Source of the DNA: Xylocopa sonorina
Taxonomy: Eukaryota > Arthropoda > Insecta > Hymenoptera > Apidae
Assembly (NCBI RefSeq): GCF_050948175.1
Contig: NC_135199.1
Span: 4,344,501-4,408,500, forward strand
Direction of reading: 5' to 3'
Length of the DNA stretch: 64,000 bases
Part shown: piece after piece, positions 24,869-37,403 of the stretch
Layout of the letters: each line of letters begins with the position of its first letter
How positions within the stretch are numbered: position 1 is the stretch's first letter
Made by a program: the position numbers and the translations under genes
The notes under the pieces: model-generated
Seen by the model: only the letters and a program-made list of their open reading frames with translations
Database searches by the model: none
Told to the model about the DNA's origin: nothing

Positions 24869-25664
24869 GTTAGATTCCAGATACACAGAGTAACGCGATA
24901 TCTCGCATCCCAGCGATCCATTTTCAGTCAGCGATTTCATTTTTCCTAAACGCGAACGTTGTTACTATTTTCTTTTTTTAACCATTCCGCGGAGAGCATC
25001 TCGCGATTGAAAGGTGAGATCGTTCAGGAATCGTTTCGCGCGGGGTATCGCGAAAATGGCAGAAGAGTGGATTTACGTTCGAAGATGGAGCCGTAATCTT
25101 ATTGGTCACCCTTACACTTTTGTCCGTTTCGTGGCCCGTTTCTTTGCGTTTCTTCCGATGAACAGGCAATCAATGGGGACCAGCGCGTCCCTCTTCCCCC
25201 GTACCGCCATCTTCTTTTTTCGTTCCCGTCTGCTCGTTTCTTTCCACCGTTCCCGGCAGCCGGGCTTCGTGCCCTGCAGTCACGTTAAATTCGAGAAAGT
25301 AGGGATGCTGGATACGAATGGGGGCTCGCCGGGCAAAAAGGTTCGTTTCTTGGCATTGAAAACTCACTGTTTCCGTGGCCGCCGGCAAATCGCTCCTTTT
25401 TCCATCACAGAGGCCACCAATGAGCTCCCATTGCTCGCGTCGTGATATCGTGCACGTATCCCGGAATTGGACGCTTTCCGGGGACGGGTTACACGATTTT
25501 TCCGCGACCGGAGATGCTTCGTGGGAACCGTTACAAATGTACAAACGATACTCGACGATCGGCGCTGTTCGTGTGAGAAATGTTGCTTCTTTTAGATCGG
25601 CCATCACGATAGCGGCAAATTAACTTCGGTTGGATCGTCCGCCGTAACGAAATGCAATTGTGTC

Positions 25665-25686
25665 AAAAAAAAAAAAAAGAAAAAAA
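25665..25686 (+). repeat. A-rich tract, A14-G-A7
   Basis: Fourteen A, one G and seven A. No insertion signature is visible around it. Confidence 0.95.
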
Positions 25687-28560
25687 GATTGTATACGAAA
25701 CTTTGCGACGGAATCGCACCCATTGAATAATTTGATATCGAACTGTTGGAACGAAAGTTATGATTTGAACTTTTGCTATTAGCACAAATACGTAGACCGA
25801 TAGTTATCCTCCAATCTAGCTCGAAAGCCCCTGCTCTTAAAAAAGAAAAAACGATAACGCTCGTATAGGAGTAAGTCTGACTAAATAATTCGCGATCCGC
25901 TTAATACACTCGAGAACGCGAGGAAGCCAAGTGATCACAAGCGATAGTTTCTATCTCTGTTTCGATCGACATTCTTACACCGTCCGCGATATAAATCAGT
26001 CGGACCCCCAACACGCTCAGTTCCAATTAATTTCCGGATAGGTACAATCGCGTGCAATTAATCTTGCCAACAGGTATAGTCAGAAAACGTACAAACGGGT
26101 GAATTTAAAAGATCGTTCTAAACGAAACTTTCTGTTCGCAAATCTAATGTATAAACATTTCGTTGATAAATTAAAATTAAGATAAATGAGGAAAAGTTTC
26201 CTTTCATCTTCGTGGTAAATTCAAGTTGTTGATGTGGCAATTGCAACCACAACGAGTAAAGACACGACTTTCCCATAATTTCGTACATTTTATCGCTCCA
26301 TTCTCTGGTGGATTACGCAACGTGAGATCAAGATCACGGAAATAACCGGTGGACGAAAATGAAAGCGCATCGCACGAACATACCCCTGTACACTCGTTCG
26401 ATTCCATCGCTAACAGGATCCCCTGTATTACGTATCTATTCCGAAGCGGCAAAAGTCGTCGAAGATCGAGATTGGGGCTCGCAGACAGATATAAGGATGC
26501 GCGGAAATGGGTATCCCGTTCTCGAGAACACACACGGATCCACCGACTTATAGAGTCCTAAATCTAGCTCGATATCTCGATAACTTGCTGGTTTATCGAC
26601 TGGCGGCGGTGGTTTCTTCTTTGCCCGTTTGAAGAATCACAGAACCGCCGATGGGAGGCCCTCGCGACCCTCCGCGCCCTTCTTAAATAAAACGCGCAAA
26701 AACGGGCAGGCGTTTCCCTGCTACGTTCCGCTGGAACGTCAGCGAAAATCGTGGGAATCGTTACCAGCCACACCCTTGGTCGCGGTATCTTTTTTCAGAC
26801 AACTTAACGCCGAGGGGTGGGATTTTTCTAAGCTCGAATTTCGATACCGACGAGCGCATCGAAACGTCCGAACGCTTTGGAATCATAGCCGGAGCAGACA
26901 AACGATAGAAATCGCGTGCGTTTTTGGACTCGAATAATTCACGAGCCTGTAGTTTATAGCTTCCTCCCCCGTTGTTTTTATACGGTAATGTAATTTGGTT
27001 TTGATTAATAGTTTCGCAGATAACGTTTATAGTATCGTGAAACGTAGCTTCGTTTTTTCGAACAAGCTTCAGATTTACGGTTTTTTTTTATTCGAAACGA
27101 GCTAATGCCCCGCGCAACCGGCAAAACGGCCACAAATGGAATATAAAATCGTGCTGGCCGTATGTTCGCATAAATTCCTTTTATTGTTTTTATATTCCGA
27201 ATTTATTCGTGAACCAACGCCCACATATTGCATTACACCGCGGCCGTGCTCTGATCCGAATTTCTTCCTTTTGTTTGATTGAAATGGAGATATGTACAAT
27301 GTGTACGTATACTTATACGTCGTTTTTTTGTATAAATACATACGTATTTTTGTTATTTCTATGTCCGTCTCCCTTTGTTATCGTTTCCTCCCTCAAATAG
27401 TATGCAAATGAAAGATGAAAAAAGGATCTCTGATCAATTGCCGTAGAGACGAGTATCGGGTTTTGTAGCAGCCGAGATCGCGTAAATCTGCGCCGACCAA
27501 TAACCCGATTTTTCGAATAAATAACGTTCAGTTTGTTAGGTCGACAACTTGTTTGCCGCAAATACATATTTCCAGCTCCGTATAATCTTTTAATGGCTGT
27601 TGCCGTCCCAGAAACGACATCGGCCTCTCGCGAAATATTTCAGCATCCTCGTTATATTTATTTTGCCCCAGTTTCCAATTGTAACGTATAAATTAACAAG
27701 TATCCGATTGTCCTGTAATTTGACATTCAAATATCTTATCTGTAGATATCACTGGATAAGTTAAAACACGAATGCGCGTTGGAACCAAACGCATAAACGA
27801 CGGAATAGCGAAAAGTGAGGACAAGGGCCATCTGACGGAGGTAGCGTCGAATGGAGAACGGAAACCTGCAGGACGGTGCGTTCCAGCTCGATTGTCGGCG
27901 ACGAATTGAATTAAACGATCGTAGATTCCGGGTGTCAAAGCAGGTTCAGCTGGAATTAATTCGAATTCGGGAGATTAGTGTCAATTAAATTTCGTTTAGA
28001 GTACAGTGCAGAACACAGCATTTTACTTTGATGTAGAGATATGCGTTTGCTATTCCAATGTGATTTGCACCCTGCATGATATGTATCGTCCGTGTGTCCC
28101 GTTTTATTGTACGAGTGAAATCCCAGCGGGTACACGTTACATCTATCGTAGGAGCAAGATTTTTCAGGGATAACATCTACTGGCAGAAAGATAACATTTT
28201 CCTAAAACTCGCCTCCCCCCCTCCCCTTCGCGTGTCACGTGTGCTCGTACGTTCGCCGGATGTATGCGTGTACGGGGTGCAACTTCTGAAGCGGAACAAC
28301 GGGATGTTTTTGTTCGACCGACGAGGCTGAAATGCTGTCGAAAGTTTCCAAGTGTAGGATTTTTCGAGACTACTCGTGAATTTTATTCTGTACACTTCAA
28401 AAGCGACTAGTGAACGTACAGAAGGATAGATCGAACATAGTGTTGTACTACTTGCTCGTGGATACGCGTACGTCTGACCAAATACTGATTCGTATTACTT
28501 TTCTAACTTTCCATTGATTTAAAAGCGGAATATTTCTCGCTATATTAAGATATGCGTTAT

Positions 28561-28615
28561 ATGTCAGACAACTTCTACTTATATCGGTCATGTATGATAC
28601 ATGACCAACTGACAT
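28561..28615. repeat. Nested inverted repeats
   Basis: The inner arms GGTCATGTAT (28586-28595) and ATACATGACC (28597-28606) are perfect with a 1-nt centre. The outer arms ATGTCAG (28561-28567) and CTGACAT (28609-28615) are also perfect, but offset by 18 nt on the left and 2 nt on the right. The surroundings (28.5-28.9 kb) are AT-rich. This may be a worn miniature inverted-repeat element or a transcription-factor palindrome. The short inner loop argues against a microRNA precursor. Confidence 0.75.
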
Positions 28616-29455
28616 TCGCTTAAATCTCAGTATTAATAAGGTTATCGATTGCCATCTAAGTATACCTCCATCTGATTAATATTGCCTGCACTACTTCATA
28701 ATCAATTCGGTTCTCTTATAGAATACGTACATCATATTAATAACGCGATCGCATAAATTTTTTACATCCCAACACCATCCTTAACGATATTGCTTAAACC
28801 ACTGAGAGAACGGATACACTACCAATAAGACCGTTAAATATTTATTCCTCTTAAATCGCTAGAATCCACCAACCGATATTACCTAGTCAAAGTTTGTAGC
28901 AGTTGTACCGTCCGCTTGACAAAAACCTATTTATACCACTTGCCCACAAACATGTAGCCCGTAAGCCGGTCCGTACACAGGGCGCGTACACGTTGGACCG
29001 CGACTGGATGGAACGTTTTGTTGCGCCCGGGGGTACGATAATTCAGCAGAAAAACCGCGAAACATTTGTCCAACCAGCATTAATTCCGGAACTGCCGGCC
29101 GTTCTACCGGCGAATCTGCATAAAACCGTAACGTACCGTTCGATAATTCGGCCGATACGCTCGCGTACGACCGGGGGCCACCCATTCCACCCTTAACCGT
29201 CACCCTATCACCCGTCCCCGAGCCCGCGTGTCAAGAGCGATGCGTTCTCTTATTTCAACGATTTTTTGTTGCTTCTCTTGTTACAGTTGGCGTAACGACC
29301 GCGCGGCGAGCGAACGTACCGGCGGCGAAGAGGAAAGGGGTAGTTTTCGGTAGACGAAACGGCGTCGCCCGTTTCAAGCGACGCCGCTTATTGAAAGTCG
29401 CATTTGTTCCGGCCCCGTTCGCGCGTTGTTACCGCTTTCGTCGTACATTCCTCGC

Positions 29456-29467
29456 TTTTTTTTTTTT
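29456..29467 (-). repeat. Poly(T) 12
   Basis: A homopolymer run in a pyrimidine-rich stretch. Confidence 0.9.
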
Positions 29468-29747
29468 CTACCCCACCTTTTATTCTCAGGTGCACATGCA
29501 TTTTCGGTATGTCTCTGCGCGGGGCTGCTGGTTTTCCGTAGAGGCGGAGGAAAGGACGGACGCTGGGAATTGCTGTTCGCTGCTTCTGGGATATCGTTGG
29601 CCATGTCGCGACGATGACGGCTACGAGCGCGGAATAGAAAACGTTGGGAACAGACCTCGGGACGATTATGGTACTTTGGGTAAGAAATATTTAGTACGTA
29701 GCGTCTAGCACGGAGTTCTAGGGAATATCAACAAGCCCATTAATATT

Positions 29748-30566
29748 TCAAAAACATGAATCGAGCTGAAAGCGTGCTGCTGGAACCGCAGACCGGCGGA
29801 TAGGTTCTTCGTAAATTGCCGGATCGCTGCGACAATGCTTGCACGGGAAACCGAATGGAGGAACAACAATGGCTACGGCCAGCGCAAGCCGCGCAGTCAC
29901 TGTGCGTTCGTTTGTTTTAATTCCTCGGCTTCTAATTAAACCACAAGCGCCGAAAACAAAGAACGGAGGGAGAATAGAAAAAACAGCGAAAGGAGAAGGA
30001 GAGGTGCACGCAGGCATTTTTCCATATGTTCCGCGCAACGAACCGGCGACAGAAACGAGAATGGTGGATCGAGTGAAACCGCGGAGAGAGATGAGAACCG
30101 GGAACGAACAAGCGGCGTGGAGAAAGAATAGCGGAGGGCGGATTTGAGGAAGAATAAAATATCGGCCAGGCTGGGAAGCGAGTAGGTCGGTGGGTGGCGA
30201 AGAGAGAAAGAGCGAGCCTAGTTTCACGGAATAGGGATAATTATACGACACGTGACATCCGCCGCTGTGAACGATTTCTATCGGACCCTCGGAGAAATAC
30301 CCCTCGTCGAAAGCCATTCGATATCTCGCAGCTTCACGACAATTTCGCAAATAATTATTGTATGAGAGACACAAAAGCGGCTTTCGAGTGCCTCTTGTGA
30401 TTCTCCCAGAATCCAATTCCGTGCCGCCTCTTTCAAATCCCTTTGTCACCCACGATAATCCCTCGGTAGACGTGGTCGAGTTGACGATGTTTCTCCCCTC
30501 GACCATCCTCCAACCACTCTCTCCCTCTCCTTCTCGCGCCGTTGTCCCTCGTTCTCCGTTCTCCAT
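29748..30566 (-). other. Long open frame, probably fortuitous
   Basis: A 272-codon frame starts at an ATG (residue 3 of a GTG-started frame). It is the longest open frame in the window. The region is purine-rich on the plus strand at about 29.96-30.16 kb and pyrimidine-rich at about 30.39-30.57 kb. Such strand bias depletes stop codons and can account for the length. The predicted protein has no recognisable domain: a Gly/Arg/Glu-rich start, a middle rich in Pro and Phe, and scattered Cys. No signal peptide is evident. I consider coding unlikely. Confidence 0.08.
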
Positions 30567-30750
30567 CGCCACCCCTCGCGCCCGGTTTTACCCGTTCCGA
30601 AATTCTATTACCACTTCCTCTTATGGATACCCATACCCGTTAATTCTCCCTTTTTTTTCTTTCCACGTGAGATAAGTGGAAGGAGCAGAGATACGCGGTC
30701 GAGTTAATGGAAGATTATAGGTGACTTTAATCCCAATTATACCTCCTAGG

Positions 30751-30823
30751 ATATAAATAGAGTCAGAGTGACCATTTTTCCTTGCGATTCATTCGCGAGG
30801 TCCCTGGTTCTCGTTCCGGATAC
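30751..30823 (+). promoter_or_regulatory. Candidate core promoter (TATA-like, Inr, DPE-like)
   Basis: TATAAATAG begins at 30752, an arthropod-type initiator TCATTC has its A at 30791, and GGATA sits at +28 to +32 from that A, the position and sequence expected of a downstream promoter element (RGWYV). The TATA-to-initiator distance of about 39 bp is longer than the usual 30, so the TATA element may be irrelevant. Inr plus DPE pairs arise a few times by chance in 64 kb. No convincing reading frame follows, so any transcript would have a long 5' leader or be noncoding. Confidence 0.13.
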
Positions 30824-33660
30824 GGCGACACGTCAAGCGTTGCCGAGCAATGCGATTAACGAGACAAACGAGAGGGTGGTGGCGACACGACGCATCTCGA
30901 ACAAATAATCATGTCCCGTTCACGATTTAATCACGATTTATGCGACAAACTGTCAAGTATTATTCCTGAACCCGATTTTTCGTATATTATTGTAGTATCA
31001 TTTTGCCTCTGATCGTTATTAAATGTCGTTTTGCAAACGTTCGCAAAGTAATTCGTACAATTTCACGTGTATTTTATCGTTCCTGGCTGCGATTAAAAAT
31101 TCATTTCCTTTGGCACGTGACGCCCGAAGCGGCGCGTACAGGAACATTGGATGGAAATTTTTATATTATCAATATTTCTTACGATAGCTCGTAAAAGCAA
31201 AAAAACCAACCGCACTTTTTGCCTGCGCGGGAAACTACACGGTAGAAGCTTTAATTTTTCACGTGCTTACTGTTTCAAAGACATCAAAGCAATGAGTCGG
31301 CGAATTTTCATTCTGCGGATGATGTTCAGGAAGGTAGAAATTTCAATTATCTCTACTATATAAATACGCAATGGCGTATATGAAACAAAGTATAAAATTC
31401 GTTCGCCACGATGGAATGACTATACGTACCCGTATACTTTGTTTAATTGCTATAAATTAAATTACTCGCACGCACATTCAACGTTTCGCTTAGTATCCAA
31501 TCAGAAACGTCTCGAACAATTAATTTTCTTTCATTTGGCCAATATTTCCTGGATCGTCGCATCCTATGGACAGACCGTTCGTTTCGCACGGTTCTGTCTA
31601 TTTTCTAGTCGATTTATCCGCTTTCACCGGATCCTAGGAAACGCGAGGCGAATTCGAAACTCCGGGAAATTTTGTCGGGACGCGTCGATTTCACGCACAC
31701 GCGTCTCCCTCTTTTCCTCCGTCGGCTGTTCCAGCTCTTTTCAGTTCGTTATCGAGTGCCAGTTGCAGTCGACGATCTGCTCCTGACACTCGAGTACTAA
31801 TTTCACGATCGACTCCTCGACGGGCTTAAAACAAATTAAACGAGGAACAGGGACGCGCACGCGCACGCGCGTGCAGGTGTACAGGGGACGCATAAAAATC
31901 GAGGGTCTGGTTTAAAAATAAGTACTAAAAATTTCCGCGGGACGATGGAGCTTGATTTTCATGTTGATATAAACTACAGAGGTGCGAGATGGCTCGTCGA
32001 GCTGAAAGATAAGGCTGATGAAGGCGGGACGAAAACCAGACTCCGAGATAAGTAACGTTTTATGCCCGCGTTACATGTAAATGAAGAGCGAGGAGAGAGA
32101 TTCCAGGGAGAGGGAAAGAGACTCAAAGAGGTAGTTTTAAAAGAGGATTTTAAGTGTACACTTCAATCTTGCTAAAATATCGGCTGGATTTTGGACCGGG
32201 ATTATGCGGTGCAAAATCTTCCGGTACTTCTTTTTCATCTGTGCTAAACGCGTTCCATTCTCCTTGAGAGTATGAAACTGTCTAACTAACTAATCGATCC
32301 ACCAGATACTTTATCGAGTTTGTATCGAGACTGATTTGAAACCGAAGAGTAACAGAAGAATCGAACGAGGGGACACGTCCGAAACTTGTTTCGATGCGAT
32401 CTCTCCGTTGTAGCGAGTGTAGAAATGCTGGCACAAACTCGAAACGATGCATTCGAGATAAGTGTATGACAAAAAGACGAGGAAGACGAGGGAAAGGAAA
32501 GACAGTGGTTCGGGTTGGTAGCGCAAAAAGGGTCGCTCGATTTCGATCCACTTGATTCGCCGGTCTGCTCAAAGAATCCCCCTAATCTCTTAGAACCGGG
32601 CGGATGTAGCGTCGCTGGCTGTGTTAGCGGCCGTTTCTTCCGCGTCTCGCTTCCTTCCTCGCTCCTTCGACTAATACAAGTCGAAGGCAGCTGAAGGCTG
32701 TTATAGGTCGTGGCTCGGCTCCCCCGTGGAACCTGCAGGATTACCAGCGTGCAGCCTAATCAGCCAGATTGCCTGCAATTTGCCTACCTTATTTCGCTGC
32801 GTCTCGAAGCACTCCTCTCCATTCTTCGAGCTTTACGAAAGACGTTCAAGAGCGAACCTACGCGTCCTCTTTATGCCCGCCCTACCTTTTACTCTTCGCT
32901 CTTCTTTTCACGGCAGGGTCGGGCTAACAACGAGGCAGATCGAATTTGAAACTGTGGTAAAACGTGGCTGCGTGGATATATTTATTTGATTGTACTTGTT
33001 GTTTAGTACGTATCTGGAAAATTCTATGCTACAATAGTTAGAAATTAGGATCGAGAAGACCTAAAAGAGGGCCCAGAAAATTGCATACCAACGGAAATAA
33101 ATTGGCACGAATAAACGGCACGCGACATTCATCGCGGTCTCATTATTCGCTACTCAAGAGCTAATCATCCAGACTGTTTCTGCAATTTGCCGTCCTTATC
33201 TCGGTACATTTCGCAATCACGATCTATTTCTACCGGTGGCACGGGGAAGCCAGCTTCACGCATTACTGAAAATGGGCTTTTCGAAAGAATACCTTTCACG
33301 CTTCGTTCATTCCGCCCGTACGTCCTCCTACTCCCGTTTCTTTCGCCCCGCAATGTACGTAAATCTTCCCTCGCCCCCGTATCCCCTTTGTCCCCGGGTG
33401 CACGGCAAATCTTCGGGGTGAAATTGCAGTCGCGAGACACGGAAAAAAGGAGAAGCGGATTTGAATAGATTCGCCTTATCATCCGCGGACCTGTCCCCAT
33501 CTCGCGAGCGAAGAAATACGCTCGATCCTCGTGGAACACGTTCAAATTACGATTGCGATAAATAAGAAACGAATCTCGCTCTTTCTACGAGCTCATTCGT
33601 TAATCGAATTAAACGAACGCACGGCAGCAGACAACTTAATGTTAGCCGTTTCGAAACATG
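30824..33660. other. No gene seen
   Basis: DNA downstream of the promoter-like motifs. It contains the GC/AC alternating run at 31853 and no frame above 130 codons with recognisable content. Confidence 0.4.
31853..31875. repeat. Alternating purine-pyrimidine (GC/AC) run
   Basis: Twenty-three bases alternate purine and pyrimidine, mostly CG and CA steps (GCGCAC units), the classic Z-DNA-prone pattern. Confidence 0.8.
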
Positions 33661-34020
33661 AATTGAGAATGAATCAGAGTGTATTTTCTGCTAAAAAGTG
33701 AAATATCCAGTGGATGTGTTTTAGCATGAGGACAAGCGGATTTGTGGGTTGCAATTTTAGGATACTGATAAGGGAAATAGACGCTAAATTTAATTGAAAA
33801 AAATGATGAAATGTGATTTGAACGATACAGTGACACAATAAAGAAATGAAAAGTGAGAATGTAGAAAGCAAGCACATATAGCAAAGAATAACAGCTAAAC
33901 GTTGACTCAAAAGTAAACAGATGTGTAAAATAAATGAAAAAACTGAATTGGCATCTCTTTGATCAGTTCCACTGATCAACCCTTGTGGTTTTCAAATTGA
34001 ATAATAATTTAAAGAGCGTC
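33661..34020. other. CpG-poor, AT-rich island
   Basis: Only about five CpG occur in 360 bp, whereas typical parts of this window have several per 60 bp. TG and CA dinucleotides are frequent, and G exceeds C on the plus strand. This fits an old methylated or transposon-derived insertion, or a methylated transcribed segment. No transposase motif is visible. The hairpin at 33959-33979 lies near its right end. Confidence 0.45.
33959..33979. repeat. Perfect 9-bp stem hairpin
   Basis: TTGATCAGT and ACTGATCAA are inverted around TCC. It lies near the end of the CpG-poor island and might mark the end of an old inserted element; no partner copy is seen at the other end. Confidence 0.8.
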
Positions 34021-37000
34021 AAATGATCAAGATCATGTTCGCAAACATTGGTATTAATGCGTTTAATATCGTTTAACGTTGTATCAATATCAATATTAAA
34101 CAATCAAACTAATCGAAGCAGTAATTAACCGTACTAAAGCAAAATAAAATTGATCTCATTTGTTGGGGTCAGTAACATGTAATCAATTGAAGTAACGCGA
34201 TATCAAAATTTGCGATTTATCTGACCGCGAATGTTACTTCATGCCACAATCGGCGATAAAGCAGCGCTGTTCAATAATTATAGGTGTCTGTGGAGTATTT
34301 CACGTTACACGAAGGAAAAATGTCAATTCAATACAGTTTAATATATATATTGTGCAGCAGAGAAACAAAAAGGGAAACGGATGACGAGAACTTTCCAGCG
34401 TCAGATAATTGACACAGAGTATCGACATTTAAGTCGGTGAAAGTAAAAGGACAGCGCGAAGTGGACACACGTGAAAGAGAAATGCATGCGACGGTAATAA
34501 TGTTATATTGTTAGATGAACACTCACCGGCGTTATTACTGGCGAAATTTAGATCCTTACCTGAAACAGAGGAAGCGAACGTTGTTAGCATGATCGAGTGT
34601 CGTCAAGGATCGTATACAACATAATAACGACATCGATTCTGAGCCAGCGCGCTAGATGTAATATATAACATTAAAGGGGGACGTTATTCCACGCAACTAA
34701 TTAATTCTCTAGGGCGGCGTATATAAATTAACCAACGATGAAATTATCCGATGCGAACGTGAAAACCCTTTCAGGTATATTAATAGCAGGGGATACGATT
34801 GCTGCCGCGCAGGCGAACCCGTTGAAACGCGATGCACTTTTATCGTGTACACGATGCACGAGATTCCTTCGACTGCATTGTTAATTGAACGATACCACGT
34901 GGAATCACATCGAGCTAGATTTACGCGACTCCGAGCTCCCTCGCGATATTTCGTTTGTCCAACGATTTAAGTAGTTTCAAAGGAGAGCCATGAATAAAGT
35001 TCTCGACCGTTCGGTAGCTCGTAAAGGGTCGGGTCGTTACGATGATAATTATTTCTCATCGGGAAGCTTTCATATTTATGTGGACGGTGAAATGGCTGAG
35101 CATCTTACACCTTCAGCCTTAATGGCAATTGACGTATCATAAATCCGTAAGATAGAGAGGCTGGTGACCCTAATGGATTTGCGATATTCAGGTCAAGCCT
35201 TCCTCGTAGTACTTAAACACAGTGCGGTCTATTGAGCAGCGGGCACAGTAAATACACAGCGCGGAAAAAGCAGAGGATTTATCAAACGCGTAATGTGCTC
35301 GTTAATTATGAATGGAATTTTAAGAGCGAAAAAACGGAACGGTTATCGTAAAAAAAAAAAGAAAAAACGCGGCGGGATCGGGGTTTATGGTCGTCGAGTG
35401 AAAGGCATAAACGCAATCAGAAACCTCGATTCACCCCCAGGGGTAGCGAACCACGCGAAGAAGCGCCGTTTCCAGTTCTCCGTCGGTGGTTTTAGCGATT
35501 TCCATGGAACACGTCTAACGAGTAACAACGGACTCGCTTTACGTGGAATCGCGGCGCGCACGCATGTAAATGCAGCGGAGGAAAGTTTGTCAGTTACGAT
35601 ACTGCAATTTCGCTCGGCGGAAAGGGGTTGCGCGCGCGTGGCTGAATATGGCTTCAGCGGAGAAGAATTCCACGGAGGATCTCGCGAACGCGATGCTACG
35701 TAAATACGCGGAATAGCTCGGATGAGATGCATAGCATGATTCAGCCGTACGTACGGTGGAAACGCGCGTGTGGGGCACACGTACGCGCGTGGTTGCGACG
35801 AGCATAAACTGCGAGCGGCGAAGACGCGACCAACGTTTATCCGCTCACAATTGAGTTGATCGTGGCCGATCAACGATTTTTCTCTCTTCCGCAGAGCGTG
35901 ATTCGTGAATGAGAAAATAACAAGCGCAGATAGACCAGAATGCTGTTGTACCGAGTTATACGGAATGTTATCCTTTTTGTAAACGCTTGAACGCCAATTT
36001 TTTTAATGCTATTCGTTTCCGCGTAACTGGGAACGAGATTAATCTCACCGTGCACGGGGTTTCATTTGTATCAGTATTTGCTCGAATTTATGTCGTTTCA
36101 AAATTCCTTTTTCGTCCCTGTATGCAACAATGCCATGGAATGCAGCGTTGAAAACGTTATCAATGTTCGGTGCTGACTTTCTCCATTTACTCTGCACTGT
36201 TCCCGCGTACTTCCACACCTTGATGACGTCAGTTTGCGTGTAAAGTGTAGAATTTATTCGCCACGCCGCCTGGTACCGAATAAACAATACGAAACGTATC
36301 GCGCGTATCCGGTGGATCGTGATTTATTCGGAATGTCGCTTACATGCACGCGAATTTTTAAACTGCCACCTCGAAGGGCGATACAATGAATTTACGAAAA
36401 TAATTTCTGGAAACGAGAACGGGAATACAAAACGCGATGGAAAAATCGTGAGATTGATGACGTGGAAATGTGCATAAATACCGGAGAGTTCTCTGCCCCG
36501 TTTTTCATTAAATATATCGAAGAAACGTTACACGTTTGCTCAGACTCTGCCTATTTAATTATAAATTTTCACGTGTAAACAACCGCGATATGCACACGGA
36601 ATGATTGATCATAATGTGATAAGTAAATGGCTACCGTAGTAACAGAGTGTAATGATAATAACACGATCATAATAACGCTCGTAATTAATGGGTTACAATG
36701 TTCGATATGTGCGTATCAAATAATCATACTAAAACATTACGCTATTAAACGACGCTGATACGTAAACCTGAACGTTGTCAGTACTAAATTCTATACGTAC
36801 ATTAAGCGTATGAGACCCTTGTGAAATCCTGAAACCATTAAGAACCAAATTGAAAATTACGCTATTCTCTCGAAGAGAGCCTGTTTATATGCGAACCACT
36901 TTGAGCAATTGTTTTTTTTGAAGAAACCAAAGGTAATTATCGGCTCGAAAGCTATCTTATATTAAAACCTGGCCATTGATCGATCGAAAAAAAAGAGCAG

Positions 37001-37373
37001 AGGATCGCGTGGCGTCGATTGATCGCTCTCGTCCGGGCAAGATTTATCGGTGTGTTACGCTCAAAATGGAGGATCATCGCGGGAACACCTTTATTCCGTT
37101 CGGCCCGTCCACTTATCGTTAGAAGGATCCTTTATCACCGAGACTAAGGCGACACGGGATCCTAAAGGGCTAGAGGAGACGGAGACGTAGACGGGGACGG
37201 AAGGAAAGGAGAGAAATGCAAATTTCGAGGGCGGCGGTAGCGGCGGGTTATATTCCGGTCTCGTCGTGTGAAAAAAGGGCGAAAAAAATCGCGCGGGGCA
37301 AGGTCGACATTTTTTACGGGTAAAAACCCTCCGTAAAACGAGAGAAAAAGGAGAAAATTGGCGGAGATCGTGG
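34021..37373. other. No gene seen
   Basis: AT-rich to 34.4 kb, then CpG-rich. A TATATAAATT preceded by GGGCGGCG at 34.71-34.73 kb resembles a TATA region but has no initiator. The 35.08-35.24 kb interval has lower CpG and may be regulatory. The stretch 35.29-35.87 kb is open on both strands without recognisable protein. Confidence 0.4.
35350..35367 (+). repeat. A-rich tract, A11-G-A6
   Basis: A homopolymer-like tract. In the overlapping 136-codon frame from 35293 it would encode a lysine run, which looks artefactual. Confidence 0.9.
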
Positions 37374-37403
37374 GAAAGAGAGAGAAAGAGAGAGAAAGAG
37401 AGA
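37374..37403. repeat. (AGAGAGAAAG)n short tandem repeat
   Basis: About three copies of a 10-bp purine unit. It is the first member of the GA/CT cluster spanning 37.4-43.6 kb. Confidence 0.9.

Larger units (their letters stand above)
24517..28500. other. No gene seen; homopolymer-rich left part
   Basis: Contains T10 (24676), T21 and A14-G-A7, then ordinary DNA. An ATGCAAAT octamer lies at 27402. A C7TC4 run at about 28.22 kb falls one tract short of a minus-strand quadruplex. Confidence 0.4.
28616..30750. other. No gene seen apart from a doubtful long frame
   Basis: AT-rich to 28.9 kb, then CpG-rich. It holds T12 and the minus-strand frame at 29748-30566, with purine-rich and pyrimidine-rich stretches. 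Confidence 0.4.

Noticed and set aside
29748..30566. 272-codon minus-strand frame as a real gene
   Set aside because: Strand-biased purine/pyrimidine stretches remove stop codons here, and the product has no domain, signal or plausible composition. Listed only as a doubtful frame.
34716..34735. GGGCGGCG plus TATATAAATT as a promoter
   Set aside because: Attractive TATA region, but no initiator about 30 bp downstream and no transcript evidence.
35293..35873. 136-codon plus and 162-codon minus overlapping frames
   Set aside because: The plus frame contains a lysine run from an A-rich tract, the minus frame starts at TTG, and neither resembles a protein.
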